Assembly: GCA_948479395.1 (NCBI GenBank) | Contig: CAOLUI010000002.1 | Location: 1 to 64,000, forward strand | DNA from: an uncultured Bacilli bacterium | Lineage (GTDB): Bacteria; Bacillota_I; Bacilli_A; RF39; UBA660 | Length of the DNA: 64,000 nt | Reading direction: 5' to 3' | Part shown: positions 36,784 to 44,294 of the stretch, piece after piece | Numbering within the stretch: the stretch's first letter is position 1 | Layout: the number at the start of each line of letters is the position of its first letter | Position numbers and translations under genes: made by a program | Notes under the pieces: generated by a model | The model's database searches: none | What the model was told of the DNA's origin: nothing | What the model saw: the letters and a program-made list of their open reading frames with translations, nothing else

Positions 36784-37740
36784 TTATTCATCATCTTCGA
36801 GGTTAGGTTCTTCATATATACAATGATAAATTCTTTTATCACTTGTTCTGCTCTTAGTTATATAAAGTCCTTCTCTTTGTAATAAATCCATATTTGCATT
36901 TATCATTCTTCCGAATCGTAATGCTGTTGTTTTTAATTTAGCATCATGAATTATACTAGTAGGAGTAAATTCAAAGTCTTTCTTTAACGATACATATTTG
37001 ATAAAGAGTATTAAGTTCTCATCAAGTTCATCATCTTCAACAGGATTACTTATTTTAAAGGTTTGATTTTCGTTTCTTTTTAAATCCATATCAAATCCAG
37101 GAAAATCTCTATTAATTACTTTCATAATTAAATGATTATGGTCATTTCTAGTTTCAAACAAAGTTATTTTCCCATCTATACAAGCATCAAAAGCTGTACT
37201 ACCTAATGTTTCATTTCTTTTATTTAAGTGATGTGTAAATAATATTGTGAGATTATATTTCTCACATAATTCTCTTAACTTAGGTATTAACTTTTGTGCT
37301 ACATCTTGAAAATCATTTATATCGTAAGAGATACCTAAATCCATATCTTTAAGCATATCAATGATTACTAATTTATTTGCTGTTTTATCACCTGAAAAAT
37401 CATCAATCTCTTCTTCATGGTCAAGTATGCTTATATTAGGTTTTCCATCTCTATCTATAATGAATAAAGAATCCTTTTTTGGAGTTAGACCTAGTGTTTT
37501 ATAGCGGTCCTGTAATTGACCAAAATCGGACTCTGTGCTAATATATAAGACAGGTGATGGAATTACTTTGTGTCCTAAAAATGGTAATCCATTGGTAAGA
37601 CAGTAGGAAAGTTGCAGTGCCAACATAGACTTTCCTACTTTAGGTTTTGATACAAGTAAATAAACACCTTTAGACCTCATTAATCCTTCGATTATGATGT
37701 CTTTTTTTGTGCTTGTATCTAATTCTTCAATTAGTTTCAT
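36784..37740 (-). CDS. RepA-like RecA-fold ATPase of element A
   Basis: 318 residues. Walker A SKPKVGKSM near 33-41, LYISTESDFGQLQDRYK, Walker B region NKLVIIDMLKDMDLG, and ILFTHHLNKRNETLGSTAF, a motif shared with RepA/DnaB-type hexameric helicases (AAA_25). The C-terminal 90 residues look like a winged helix (FTPTSIIHDAKLKTTALRFGRMIN). Likely helps element replication or maintenance in circular form. Four bases separate it from the small DNA-binding gene upstream. Confidence 0.8.
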   Translation of the reverse strand: MKLIEELDTSTKKDIIIEGLMRSKGVYLLVSKPKVGKSMLALQLSYCLTNGLPFLGHKVIPSPVLYISTESDFGQLQDRYKTLGLTPKKDSLFIIDRDGKPNISILDHEEEIDDFSGDKTANKLVIIDMLKDMDLGISYDINDFQDVAQKLIPKLRELCEKYNLTILFTHHLNKRNETLGSTAFDACIDGKITLFETRNDHNHLIMKVINRDFPGFDMDLKRNENQTFKISNPVEDDELDENLILFIKYVSLKKDFEFTPTSIIHDAKLKTTALRFGRMINANMDLLQREGLYITKSRTSDKRIYHCIYEEPNLEDDE

Positions 37741-37744
37741 ATCG

Positions 37745-37978
37745 TTATCCTTTCTTTATTCTAGATTCTAAATAACTAATATTAATATCTAAATAATCTA
37801 CAACTTCTTTCATAGGTACTACATGCTTTGGAACCATATAGCCTTGTTTGGTTAGTTTCTCTCTAATGTTTCTTTTAATCTTTAGAGCAGAGTTCCTACC
37901 AACTTGGCTAATCTTCATTAAATCTTCTAAACTACACCATTGTTTTGAAACGATTTCTAAAGTTTCCTCAGCAGTCAT
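37745..37978 (-). CDS. Small helix-turn-helix protein of element A (DUF3173-like, possible excisionase)
   Basis: 77 residues. LEDLMKISQVGRNSALKIKRNIREKL resembles the helical core of DUF3173-type proteins encoded in ICEs, followed by KHVVPMKEVVDYLDI. First gene of the minus-strand operon and divergent from the repressor, a position typical of excisionase or replication-control genes. The exact role is unknown. Confidence 0.6.
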   Translation of the reverse strand: MTAEETLEIVSKQWCSLEDLMKISQVGRNSALKIKRNIREKLTKQGYMVPKHVVPMKEVVDYLDINISYLESRIKKG

Positions 37979-38017
37979 TTTATCCCTCCTTTCTATTTTG
38001 TAAGGTTAACCTTACAA

Positions 38018-38100
38018 TTCTATTATGCAATAATTAAACTTTATTGTCAAGAAAAACTTACAAAATTGTTGTGAAAAACTTACAGGATATGATATAATGA
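38018..38100. promoter_or_regulatory. Divergent promoters and operators between the two control genes of element A
   Basis: For the plus strand, TTGTGA (38069-38074), an 18-base spacer and TATAAT (38093-38098), with the word CTTACA between them. For the minus strand, TTGACA (38050-38045), 17 bases and CATAAT. The perfect palindrome TGTAAGGTTAACCTTACA, just upstream of this span at about 38000-38017, covers the minus-strand start. CTTACA half-sites recur at 38057 and 38079. This is the pattern of an Xre repressor controlling itself and the mobility operon. Confidence 0.6.
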
Positions 38101-38144
38101 ATTTGGGATGATATTATACCCTAATAAACGAAGGAGTATTTTAT

Positions 38145-38669
38145 ATGGATAAAGAACTTACTTTAAAAGCTTTAATAGAAGGTGGAAGAGATGTAAAGAA
38201 TTTTTCTCAAAGAGAACTAGCAAGAAGAATCGGTTTGAGTAATACATCTTTAAATGATCTTGAAAATGGAAAAGTTAAAAAGCCTGATATAGAGGTATTA
38301 AGAAAGATTGCTGAAGAACTTGATTTATCTTTAGAACAATTATTAAAAGCAGCAGGATATGATGCTTTAACAAATTGGTTTTCTAATGATGAATTTAAAA
38401 ATAAATCTTCTAGAGATTTAAAAAATATTATTAAAGAAGCAAGAATTTTTAAATATGATATTTTGGATTGGGATAGCAATAAAAGAGAAGTAGCTAGACA
38501 TGTAATGGAAAACTTAGATAGAGTAGCATACAAATTAGAACTAATAAGAGATAATAAAGGAATAAATTATACATTAGATCAAGCAATAGAAGATATTAAA
38601 GAATCGTTAAAAGATTTAGAAGATGTTGCTAAAAAATATGATTATAGCAAATTGCCTAAAGATGTGTAG
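38145..38669 (+). CDS. Xre-family repressor of element A
   Basis: 174 residues. HTH at about 18-70: SQRELARRIGLSNTSLNDLENGKVKKPDIEVLRKIAEEL. The C-terminal 90 residues are helical and charged, with no LexA-type protease motif seen. It is divergent from the mobility operon and has palindromic operators in front. AAGGAG lies before the ATG. It probably keeps excision and transfer off. A broken copy of a close relative lies at 53150-53260. Confidence 0.88.
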   Translation: MDKELTLKALIEGGRDVKNFSQRELARRIGLSNTSLNDLENGKVKKPDIEVLRKIAEELDLSLEQLLKAAGYDALTNWFSNDEFKNKSSRDLKNIIKEARIFKYDILDWDSNKREVARHVMENLDRVAYKLELIRDNKGINYTLDQAIEDIKESLKDLEDVAKKYDYSKLPKDV

Positions 38670-38687
38670 AGAGTAGGAGGAAAACTA

Positions 38688-39377
38688 ATGAAAAACAAAC
38701 CGATTATTGGAATTGTTTCAAAGCATTATGCAAAATATAAAGATAGTAGAACGGATACATTTGTAGGAGATGAATTAAAGCAAGCGGTTTTTGATAATGG
38801 TGGTGTAGCCATTGGAATTTTACCGACTGAGGATAAGATTAAATACAGTGGAGATCATTGGCATGATGATTTATCTAAAGTTGAAAAAGAAAACTTAATT
38901 TCTCAAATTAAACTATGTGATGGAATAATTTTACAAGGTGGAATTGAAACTGATAATTATGAAAGTATTGTTTCGAAATATTGTTATGATAATGACATTC
39001 CCATATTAGGAATATGTGCAGGACAAAATAATATTGTTAGAGCATTAGGGGGAACGACATGTAAAATACCTAATCCTGAAAAGCACAATAAATCATTTTA
39101 TGACTATGCTCATAACATAACAATTAATAAAGATTCGAAGTTTTTTTCTATAGTTAACACAGAGAGTATGCCTGTTAATTCCATACATCAACGAACAATT
39201 AATGAGTGTCCTTTATTAGAAAAAGTAGGATTTTGTGAAAACGGTTATCCAGATGTTGTTGAATCTAAAGATAAAAAATTTTATATAGGAGTTAGATTTC
39301 ATCCAGAAAGTCTTTACAAGAAGAATGAATACCATAATAGAATATTTGAATATTTTATTAATTGCTGTAAGAAATAG
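38688..39377 (+). CDS. Class I glutamine-amidotransferase-like hydrolase (peptidase C26 group)
   Basis: 229 residues. The nucleophile elbow GICAGQN puts Cys at 110; FHPES supplies His 205 and Glu 207. The opening KPIIGIVSKHYAKY and ILQGGIETDNYES match the PuuD-like gamma-glutamyl hydrolase group, which cuts gamma-glutamyl amides. The usual GICRGxQ elbow is altered to GICAGQN. First cargo gene of element A, 18 bases after the repressor, with TAGGAGG. The substrate is unknown. Confidence 0.8.
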   Translation: MKNKPIIGIVSKHYAKYKDSRTDTFVGDELKQAVFDNGGVAIGILPTEDKIKYSGDHWHDDLSKVEKENLISQIKLCDGIILQGGIETDNYESIVSKYCYDNDIPILGICAGQNNIVRALGGTTCKIPNPEKHNKSFYDYAHNITINKDSKFFSIVNTESMPVNSIHQRTINECPLLEKVGFCENGYPDVVESKDKKFYIGVRFHPESLYKKNEYHNRIFEYFINCCKK

Positions 39378-39386
39378 GAGGATTGT

Positions 39387-39950
39387 ATGGAAGTTTTAAA
39401 AGCAATAGAAGAAAGAAGAAGTATTAGAGCATTTAAGAGTGATGAACCACCCAAAGAAATTATTGAAGATATACTTAATTGTGGGAGATTAGCACCATCT
39501 GCTAAAAATAGGCAACCTTGGTATTTTGTGATAGCAAGGAATGAGATTAAGGACAAGATAGCTGATTTAATGATTAATTATACACTTAATCATGATGATA
39601 CTATTGAAAGAGCAAAAATAGGCTGTCCTAGTAGTGTTAATCCAACTGCCAATGTAATTAAACAAGCACCTATATTAGTTGTAGTATTAAGAGAAAAAAA
39701 TGATAATTGGACAGTTGGAGATAATTTATCAATAGGTGCTTGTGTTGAAAATATTTGTTTAAGAGCAACAGATTTAGGTTTAGGAAGTTTATGGATAAGA
39801 GATACCGTTTATGTAGCTCAGGAAATAGCAGATCTTGTAAAACATGGTGATATGGAATTAAATTGTGCAGTAGCTTTAGGATATGCTAATCAATCCCCAA
39901 AACAACGACCAAGAAAAAATTTAAATGAAATACTAGAATGGATTGGATAG
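39387..39950 (+). CDS. Nitroreductase family protein
   Basis: 187 residues. AIEERRSIRAFKSDEPPKEIIEDILNCGRLAPSAKNRQPW is the FMN-binding N-terminus of the family; ENICLRATDLGLGSLWIRD and ALGYANQSPKQRPRKN complete it. These enzymes use NAD(P)H to reduce nitro groups, quinones or flavins. Nine bases after the amidotransferase gene with GGAGG. Role within the cargo is unknown. Confidence 0.9.
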   Translation: MEVLKAIEERRSIRAFKSDEPPKEIIEDILNCGRLAPSAKNRQPWYFVIARNEIKDKIADLMINYTLNHDDTIERAKIGCPSSVNPTANVIKQAPILVVVLREKNDNWTVGDNLSIGACVENICLRATDLGLGSLWIRDTVYVAQEIADLVKHGDMELNCAVALGYANQSPKQRPRKNLNEILEWIG

Positions 39951-39956
39951 ATAAGT

Positions 39957-40454
39957 ATGAAGGTAGAATTAGCAAAAATAGAAGATTTAGATGCTATACA
40001 TAAATTAATATATGATAGATGTTTATGGTTTTCAAAAAAAGGTGTAAAAGGTTGGAATATTAATTTTTATCCTAAAAAATATAATCAAGATTATTTTAAA
40101 GAACAAATGAAAGTTAATCAATTATTCGTAGCAAAATCAAATAATAAAGTATGTGGCGTTATGCTATTAAAAGAAGAAGATAAAGATTTTTGGAATGATA
40201 ATAAACCTTGTTATTATATTCATCATTTAGCAACAGATATTAATCTAAAAGGTATAGGAAAATTATTATTAAACTATGCGATAGAACAATGTAAAAAAGA
40301 TAATAAAGAATGTTTGAGATTAGATTGTTATAAAACCAGTCAATTTCTTAATGATTATTATGAAAAAGTAGGCTTTAATAATGTTGGAAGTGGAAACCTT
40401 GATGATTATAACTACAATTTATGGGAGATGAAAGTAATAAACAATGAAAAATAA
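39957..40454 (+). CDS. GNAT family N-acetyltransferase
   Basis: 165 residues. The acetyl-CoA binding site reads ATDINLKGIGKLLLNYAIEQ (R/Q-x-x-G-x-G/A variant), with VCGVMLLKEED before and LDCYKTSQFLNDYYEKVGF after. The overall layout suits GNATs acting on small molecules. It overlaps the next gene by 11 bases, so it belongs to the same cargo operon. The acceptor is unknown. Confidence 0.85.
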   Translation: MKVELAKIEDLDAIHKLIYDRCLWFSKKGVKGWNINFYPKKYNQDYFKEQMKVNQLFVAKSNNKVCGVMLLKEEDKDFWNDNKPCYYIHHLATDINLKGIGKLLLNYAIEQCKKDNKECLRLDCYKTSQFLNDYYEKVGFNNVGSGNLDDYNYNLWEMKVINNEK

Positions 40455-40872
40455 TGTTATATATAAGGGCTATAAAATAAGGGTTAGATGTTTAGATTGG
40501 GAGCAAATAAATACTTTAGATAAATATTGGAAAACATTTACGAATTTTATTGAATCTGAAAAAATTATTGGGCTAGGTATGAATTGGACTGATGATTATT
40601 TATATTTTGACTATGCTATAGGTGTTATAAATGATGATGATACTTTTAATAAAATTCAAAATATTGATTTTTCTAGCACAGATTTTAATGTTGAATATAT
40701 TGAATTAAATTTATCTAATTTAAATGAATGGGAGACATTTAAAGGTAAGGATAGTGAAATTAAAGAAATATATGAAAATCAAATAGATTGCTATAATAGA
40801 AGTTATGATTATGAATTAGAGTACATTGATAGTAAAGGAAATATAGAAATCAAAATTCATTTTTTAAATTGA
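40444..40872 (+). CDS. Hypothetical protein, element A cargo
   Basis: 142 residues, acidic and rich in Asn, Asp and aromatic residues; no membrane segment and no motif that I recognise. It starts inside the GNAT gene. The pattern of alternating strands (KIRVRCLDWEQI, YLYFDYAIGVIND, FNVEYIELNLSN) suggests a small alpha/beta domain. It ends just before the inverted-repeat element at 40891. Confidence 0.55.
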   Translation: MKNNVIYKGYKIRVRCLDWEQINTLDKYWKTFTNFIESEKIIGLGMNWTDDYLYFDYAIGVINDDDTFNKIQNIDFSSTDFNVEYIELNLSNLNEWETFKGKDSEIKEIYENQIDCYNRSYDYELEYIDSKGNIEIKIHFLN

Positions 40873-40890
40873 TGTATATAATAAAAACTA

Positions 40891-40951
40891 AACTAAAATG
40901 ACAAGATGACAGTAGTTTGAGAGGCCCTCATTACTATTGTCATCTTGTCAT
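40891..40951. repeat. Long inverted repeat with TGACA words, element A
   Basis: TGACAAGATGACAGTAGT pairs with ACTATTGTCATCTTGTCA around a GC-rich centre (TGAGAGGCCCTCA), a nearly perfect stem of about 18 bp. A closely similar arrangement (TGACA twice, about 25 bases, then TGTCA-type twice) lies at 48977-49032 in element B. It could be a terminator, an operator or a recombination site. The strong shared words in two different gene settings argue against a plain terminator. Confidence 0.5.
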
Positions 40952-40969
40952 AAAAAAGATAACTGAAAA

Positions 40970-41092
40970 AAAGTAGATAAAGCATTTAAAAATATAGTCA
41001 ATACCGTTAATGAAGATATTGAAAAAGGGAAATATGTAATAAAAATAGATGATAATGATAGTATAATAAATAAATTAGAGTATGGAGAAGAA
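40970..41092 (+). pseudogene. Headless coding remnant before the MazG-like gene
   Basis: An open frame with coding character (FKNIVNTVNEDIEKGKY, then VIKIDDNDSIINKLEYGEE) runs into the next gene in the same frame, but has no start codon before the stop near 40963. It looks like the tail of a gene whose 5' part was lost when the inverted repeat at 40891 was joined here. Confidence 0.4.
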
Positions 41093-41440
41093 ATGAAAAA
41101 AGAGAAATTAGTTAGTGAATTTAATAAGATAAATGCTGGTAGCAATTTAAATGAGATTCAAAAATATATTACTAAAATGATGGATGTAAATAGCTTTAAC
41201 AATACACCTTTAGAATTGTTTTGTTACTTAACTGAAGAAGTTGGAGAATTAGCAAAAGAAATTAGAAAAACAGAAAAAAATATGGATATGGATATAAAAA
41301 AAGAATATGAATCTTGTTTAAAACATGAAATAGCAGATGTATTTATATATTTATTGGCAATATGTAATTCATATAATATAGATCTTTTAGAAGCTTTTAA
41401 AGATAAAGAAAAGATTAATTTGGATAGAGTTTGGAAGTAA
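41093..41440 (+). CDS. MazG-like nucleotide pyrophosphohydrolase
   Basis: 115 residues. LFCYLTEEVGELAKEIRKTEK is the E-x2-E metal-binding helix, and CLKHEIADVFIYLLAICNSYNIDLLEAF the second acidic helix (E-x2-D) of the MazG/all-alpha NTP-PPase fold. These enzymes hydrolyse unusual or excess nucleoside triphosphates. GGAGAAG precedes the ATG. It is adjacent to a uracil-glycosylase-like gene, suggesting a nucleotide-sanitising pair. Confidence 0.82.
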   Translation: MKKEKLVSEFNKINAGSNLNEIQKYITKMMDVNSFNNTPLELFCYLTEEVGELAKEIRKTEKNMDMDIKKEYESCLKHEIADVFIYLLAICNSYNIDLLEAFKDKEKINLDRVWK

Positions 41441-41457
41441 AAAAGAGAGTTGATAGA

Positions 41458-42171
41458 ATGACTAAAAGCAAAACTTTTTCAGATAGTGTTCTAGAATTTA
41501 ATGAATGGTTGGCTAATATATCTTTAGATTTATTTGATAATTATAGCATTAGTAACCCATTTAATGGTAAAAACAAAGAACAAATAAAAATGATAACAAA
41601 TGCATTTTATAAGAAATATTATAATGACAATAATAAAAGATATTTAATACTAGGTAGTTCACCAGCAAGAAAAGGCACAGCTACAACAGGTATTCCATTT
41701 GAAGATGCAAGTCATCTTTATAAAGAAACTGGTATTATGATTGATGACTTTTATATAAATAAATCATCTTCGGATTTTTTGTATGATGTTATGGCACAAT
41801 ATGGCGGTTGCGAAAAGTTTTATAAGAATTTTTTTATGAGTTTTGTATGTCCATTAGGGATAGTAAATATAAACTCAAAAGGAAATGAAGTTAATTCAAA
41901 TTATTATGAAAATAAAAAATTAGAGAATTTTCTCTACAATTTTATTGTTGATTCTTTAAAAAAACAGATTTCTTTTGGAATTGATACATCAATATGTTAT
42001 TGCATAGGAAGTGGAGAAAATTTTAAATTCTTAACAAAAATTAACAATCAATATAAATTATTTGATAAGATTATTGCTTTAGAACATCCAAGATTTATTA
42101 TGCAATATAATTCAAAGGATAGGAATAAATATTTGAATAAATACATTAATGCTTTTAATAATAGGAAATAA
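41458..42171 (+). CDS. Uracil-DNA-glycosylase-superfamily protein (SMUG2/DUF4918-like)
   Basis: 237 residues from the ATG at 41458, preceded by GAGAG; an upstream TTG at 41431 overlaps the previous gene. LILGSSPARKGTATTGIPF (about 63-81) is the active-site loop of the superfamily, and LEHPRFIMQYN near 208-218 the second conserved loop. The SMUG2-like group has this combination. Expected to remove uracil or another damaged base from DNA; catalytic competence is not proven. Last cargo gene of element A. Confidence 0.72.
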   Translation: MTKSKTFSDSVLEFNEWLANISLDLFDNYSISNPFNGKNKEQIKMITNAFYKKYYNDNNKRYLILGSSPARKGTATTGIPFEDASHLYKETGIMIDDFYINKSSSDFLYDVMAQYGGCEKFYKNFFMSFVCPLGIVNINSKGNEVNSNYYENKKLENFLYNFIVDSLKKQISFGIDTSICYCIGSGENFKFLTKINNQYKLFDKIIALEHPRFIMQYNSKDRNKYLNKYINAFNNRK

Positions 42172-42281
42172 AGTAATAAAAATTCTTCATAAACAATTGA
42201 AATAGGTAAAAATTTATCAAAAAGAATTAAAAATAAAAAAGGAGTAGAATATTTGAGAATAGATATACTCATAATGTTTCT

Positions 42282-42300
42282 AACTACCTTTTCAACTACC
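42282..42300 (+). repeat. Right arm-site repeats of element A
   Basis: AACTACC at 42282-42288 and at 42294-42300, twelve bases apart and about 110 bases before the right att core. Compare ACTACCAA at 33921 and 33932. Confidence 0.45.
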
Positions 42301-42407
42301 AAAATTTTAAAATTCATATAATACTTGTTAAATTTAAGTATTTTAAATCCTATTAAAATAAAGGTAAAAGTATTTAAATAAACTTTGAAGTGCGTGAACT
42401 CTAACCG

Positions 42408-42417
42408 CCCCCTGAAG
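42408..42417 (+). other. att junction between elements A and B (core CCCCCTGAAG)
   Basis: Same core as at 33827. The six bases CCGCCC before it are followed by the element B terminator hairpin. It is attR of A and attL of B at once, as expected from tandem integration. Confidence 0.65.
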
Positions 42418-42438
42418 GAGCGCATAGCGCTCCATTTT
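42417..42438 (+). terminator. Terminator carried by the left end of element B
   Basis: GGAGCGC (42417-42423) pairs with GCGCTCC (42427-42433) around ATA, then ATTTTTG. Different stem from the copy at 33836, same place relative to the core. Confidence 0.75.
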
Positions 42439-42475
42439 TGTTTATTTATAAGGATTTGCTCATTTCAAAAAATGC

Positions 42476-42494
42476 TTTAGGTAATAATTAGGTA
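42476..42494 (+). repeat. Left arm-site repeats of element B
   Basis: TTTAGGTAATAATTAGGTA contains two GGTAA/GGTAAT words 11 bases apart. The identical 19-base sequence is found at 52917-52935, near the right end of the element. Confidence 0.6.
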
Positions 42495-42556
42495 ATATTT
42501 TTTAAAAATTATATATAAAATTTCTATAAACACTTAAAAAAATTGCCAAAATATGG

Positions 42557-42562
42557 TATAAT
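42557..42562 (+). promoter_or_regulatory. Extended -10 promoter of the retron
   Basis: TGGTATAAT gives a TGn extended -10 with TATAAT at 42557-42562. No convincing -35 lies 17 bases upstream, which an extended -10 can tolerate. The RNA would begin near 42568. Confidence 0.55.
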
Positions 42563-42566
42563 TTAT

Positions 42567-42830
42567 TTGTACTTAGAAGCAGATAATAGCTTTATTTTGT
42601 ACAATCAATACGGTGTAAGTCCGTGGAACTCTTTTTATGGGAGTATTAGCATTGCTATACGCAATAGCTAGGTAATGATATGGAGTCCTTGTGGTTCGCT
42701 TGCAGACAAGCTGCAGCTCACCTACAAGTACTAGCCATACATGACGTAATTTGCCAAGTATATGGAGATTAATTAAGAATTCAGGTCGCTGCTTGCCCCT
42801 TTGTATTAATATATTGTATTTTTGTAAAGG
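42567..42830 (+). ncRNA. Retron msr-msd non-coding RNA
   Basis: About 260 bases with markedly more G and C than the surroundings and many local hairpins: TTGTAC/GTACAA (about 42567-42604), ACGG/CCGT (about 42610-42624), ACTC/GAGT (about 42628-42644), a 9-bp stem TAGCATTGC/GCAATAGCTA (42647-42670), and a long stem-loop at 42688-42728 (CTTGTGG/CCTACAAG outside, GCTTGCAG/CTGCAGC inside) that is a good msd candidate. TACAATCAATAC (about 42600-42611) can pair in two blocks with GTATT and ATTGTA (42803-42818), a possible a1/a2 end stem. It precedes a retron-type reverse transcriptase. Exact ends and the branching G are not determined. Confidence 0.7.
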
Positions 42831-42840
42831 AGGTAGGTCT

Positions 42841-43038
42841 ATGAAGAAAAAAGATAAACAAAAAGTTACGATTATTTTCGTAGTATTAGCATTTAGCTTT
42901 TTATTTGTAGTGAAGGTTTTGAATTTAAATTTATCTGAAACATTGTTAAGTTTAAGTTTTATAGGACTTTTAAAAGTCGCTTTAGAAAATTTTCCTAATG
43001 GGGAAGCCCTTCTAACGAAGCTGAGTATTATCACTTAA
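42841..43038 (+). CDS. 65-residue two-helix membrane protein, candidate retron effector
   Basis: Starts at ATG 42841 with AAGGAGG seven bases upstream; a TTG at 42751 would run through the RNA. After MKKKDKQK come a clear membrane helix (about 9-27, IIFVVLAFSFLFVVKVL) and a second hydrophobic helix (about 31-51), then a short polar tail. It lies between the structured RNA and the reverse transcriptase, the position of accessory effectors in retrons. Retrons such as Ec48 use a two-transmembrane effector that damages the inner membrane; this protein is much smaller and I see no sequence link. Its effector role is inference. Confidence 0.65.
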   Translation: MKKKDKQKVTIIFVVLAFSFLFVVKVLNLNLSETLLSLSFIGLLKVALENFPNGEALLTKLSIIT

Positions 43039-43086
43039 TTAATTGCTGATATATGCTTGGCGTTTTTACGTTTTGGAGATGATATT

Positions 43087-44253
43087 ATGAAAACAAAGAT
43101 AAAAAATACAGAATCAATTTTATATAACAGAGGTAATAAAAAACTTGTGGCTGATTTATTGTCAGATAAGAAAAATAATATAATTTTTACTAAAAACGAT
43201 TTAAATAATATTATATATAAGTATGACAAAAAAGGAATTGTATTTTTTGAAAATAAAAAAACAAAAAGAAGATATAAGAAAATGCCAAAAGATTATTCTC
43301 CAAAAAAGTATAGAAAATTTACTGATGTATTAGAACCACGTAAAACAGCATTAAAAAGATTAAATAAATATTTGTCCGAACTAAAAATACCAAACTATGT
43401 TTTTGCAAAAACAGATGGTGGATATGTAAAAAATGCAAGATTTCATAAAGGAAATGTTAATTTTTTATTGATTGATATAGCTAGCTTTTATCCAAATTGT
43501 AAATTTAAAGATGTAAAATGCTTTTTTATGTCTGGTGGAGGATTTAGAATGAAAAATGATTTGGCACAAAGAATGGCTGAATTAGTAACAGTACCAGAAA
43601 AATCAAATCCTAAAGTTAGGGTTATACCACAAGGATTCTCGACTAGTACATTAATAAGTTTTTTTGCTTATAAAAAAATGTTTGCAGAATTAAACAAACT
43701 AGCATTAGATAATAATTTAGCTTTTAGTACATATGTTGATGATGTAACATTTTCTACAAATGATAAAAATTTTGATTTTAATAATATATTAGATAAAATA
43801 GATGCAATTTTAAAAACGTATGGTCACCAAAGAAAGGTAGAAAAAACTCAAATATGTTTATTGGATAATGGTAAATGTCCTACCATAACTGGAATATGGA
43901 TTAAAAGACATAAGGTAAGAGCTTCATCAAAAATGTATAAAAAATTAATATATAATTATAGATGGTTAACTTCAAATCCTATCATAAATTCTGAGAGTTA
44001 TTTAAGTTCTTGGAAGCATTTTGTTTCTTTAAACGGATTGTTAAATACTATTGATTATATCGAACCTATAACTCGTCAAAAAAGGGATTATATTAGAAAA
44101 TATGTTGATGAGCACAAAAAACATTATTTACTAAATTTATCACCATATACAAAAAAATATAATAGTAATTATTGGAGAGGCAAGTTTTACAGTGCTTATT
44201 TAAGTGATAATTTAGAAGAATTTTATTTGGCAAATAAAGATAAATTAAAATAA
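43087..44253 (+). CDS. Retron-type reverse transcriptase
   Basis: 388 residues from the ATG at 43087, preceded by TTGGAG; an upstream TTG at 43057 lacks a site. The retron-specific region X motif NAxxH is present as NARFH (116-120). FLLIDIASFYP supplies the first catalytic Asp (about 130), PQGFSTSTLISFF the RT4 region (181 on), YVDD (216-219) the catalytic pair, and TITGIWI (ITG at 267-269) the retron region Y VTG variant. The C-terminal thumb-like part is lysine-rich. It would copy the upstream RNA into msDNA. No maturase or endonuclease domain, so not a group II intron. Confidence 0.9.
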   Translation: MKTKIKNTESILYNRGNKKLVADLLSDKKNNIIFTKNDLNNIIYKYDKKGIVFFENKKTKRRYKKMPKDYSPKKYRKFTDVLEPRKTALKRLNKYLSELKIPNYVFAKTDGGYVKNARFHKGNVNFLLIDIASFYPNCKFKDVKCFFMSGGGFRMKNDLAQRMAELVTVPEKSNPKVRVIPQGFSTSTLISFFAYKKMFAELNKLALDNNLAFSTYVDDVTFSTNDKNFDFNNILDKIDAILKTYGHQRKVEKTQICLLDNGKCPTITGIWIKRHKVRASSKMYKKLIYNYRWLTSNPIINSESYLSSWKHFVSLNGLLNTIDYIEPITRQKRDYIRKYVDEHKKHYLLNLSPYTKKYNSNYWRGKFYSAYLSDNLEEFYLANKDKLK

Positions 44254-44257
44254 AAAA

Positions 44258-44288
44258 AGTGGTAAGCTCCTTTGAACTTACCATTTTT
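44258..44288. terminator. Bidirectional terminator between the retron and integrase B
   Basis: TGGTAAG/CTTACCA (arms at about 44260-44266 and 44277-44283) flanked by A-run on the left and T-run on the right, between convergent genes. Confidence 0.7.
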
Positions 44289-44294
44289 ATGTGC

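Noticed and set aside
42751..42840. Longer form of the retron membrane protein starting at TTG 42751
   Set aside because: It would read through the structured RNA and lacks a ribosome site, while ATG 42841 has AAGGAGG seven bases upstream.
42567..44253. Group II intron or diversity-generating retroelement
   Set aside because: The RT has no maturase or endonuclease domain, no domain V/VI-like RNA was seen, and no template/variable repeat pair was found. NAxxH and the VTG-like motif point to a retron.
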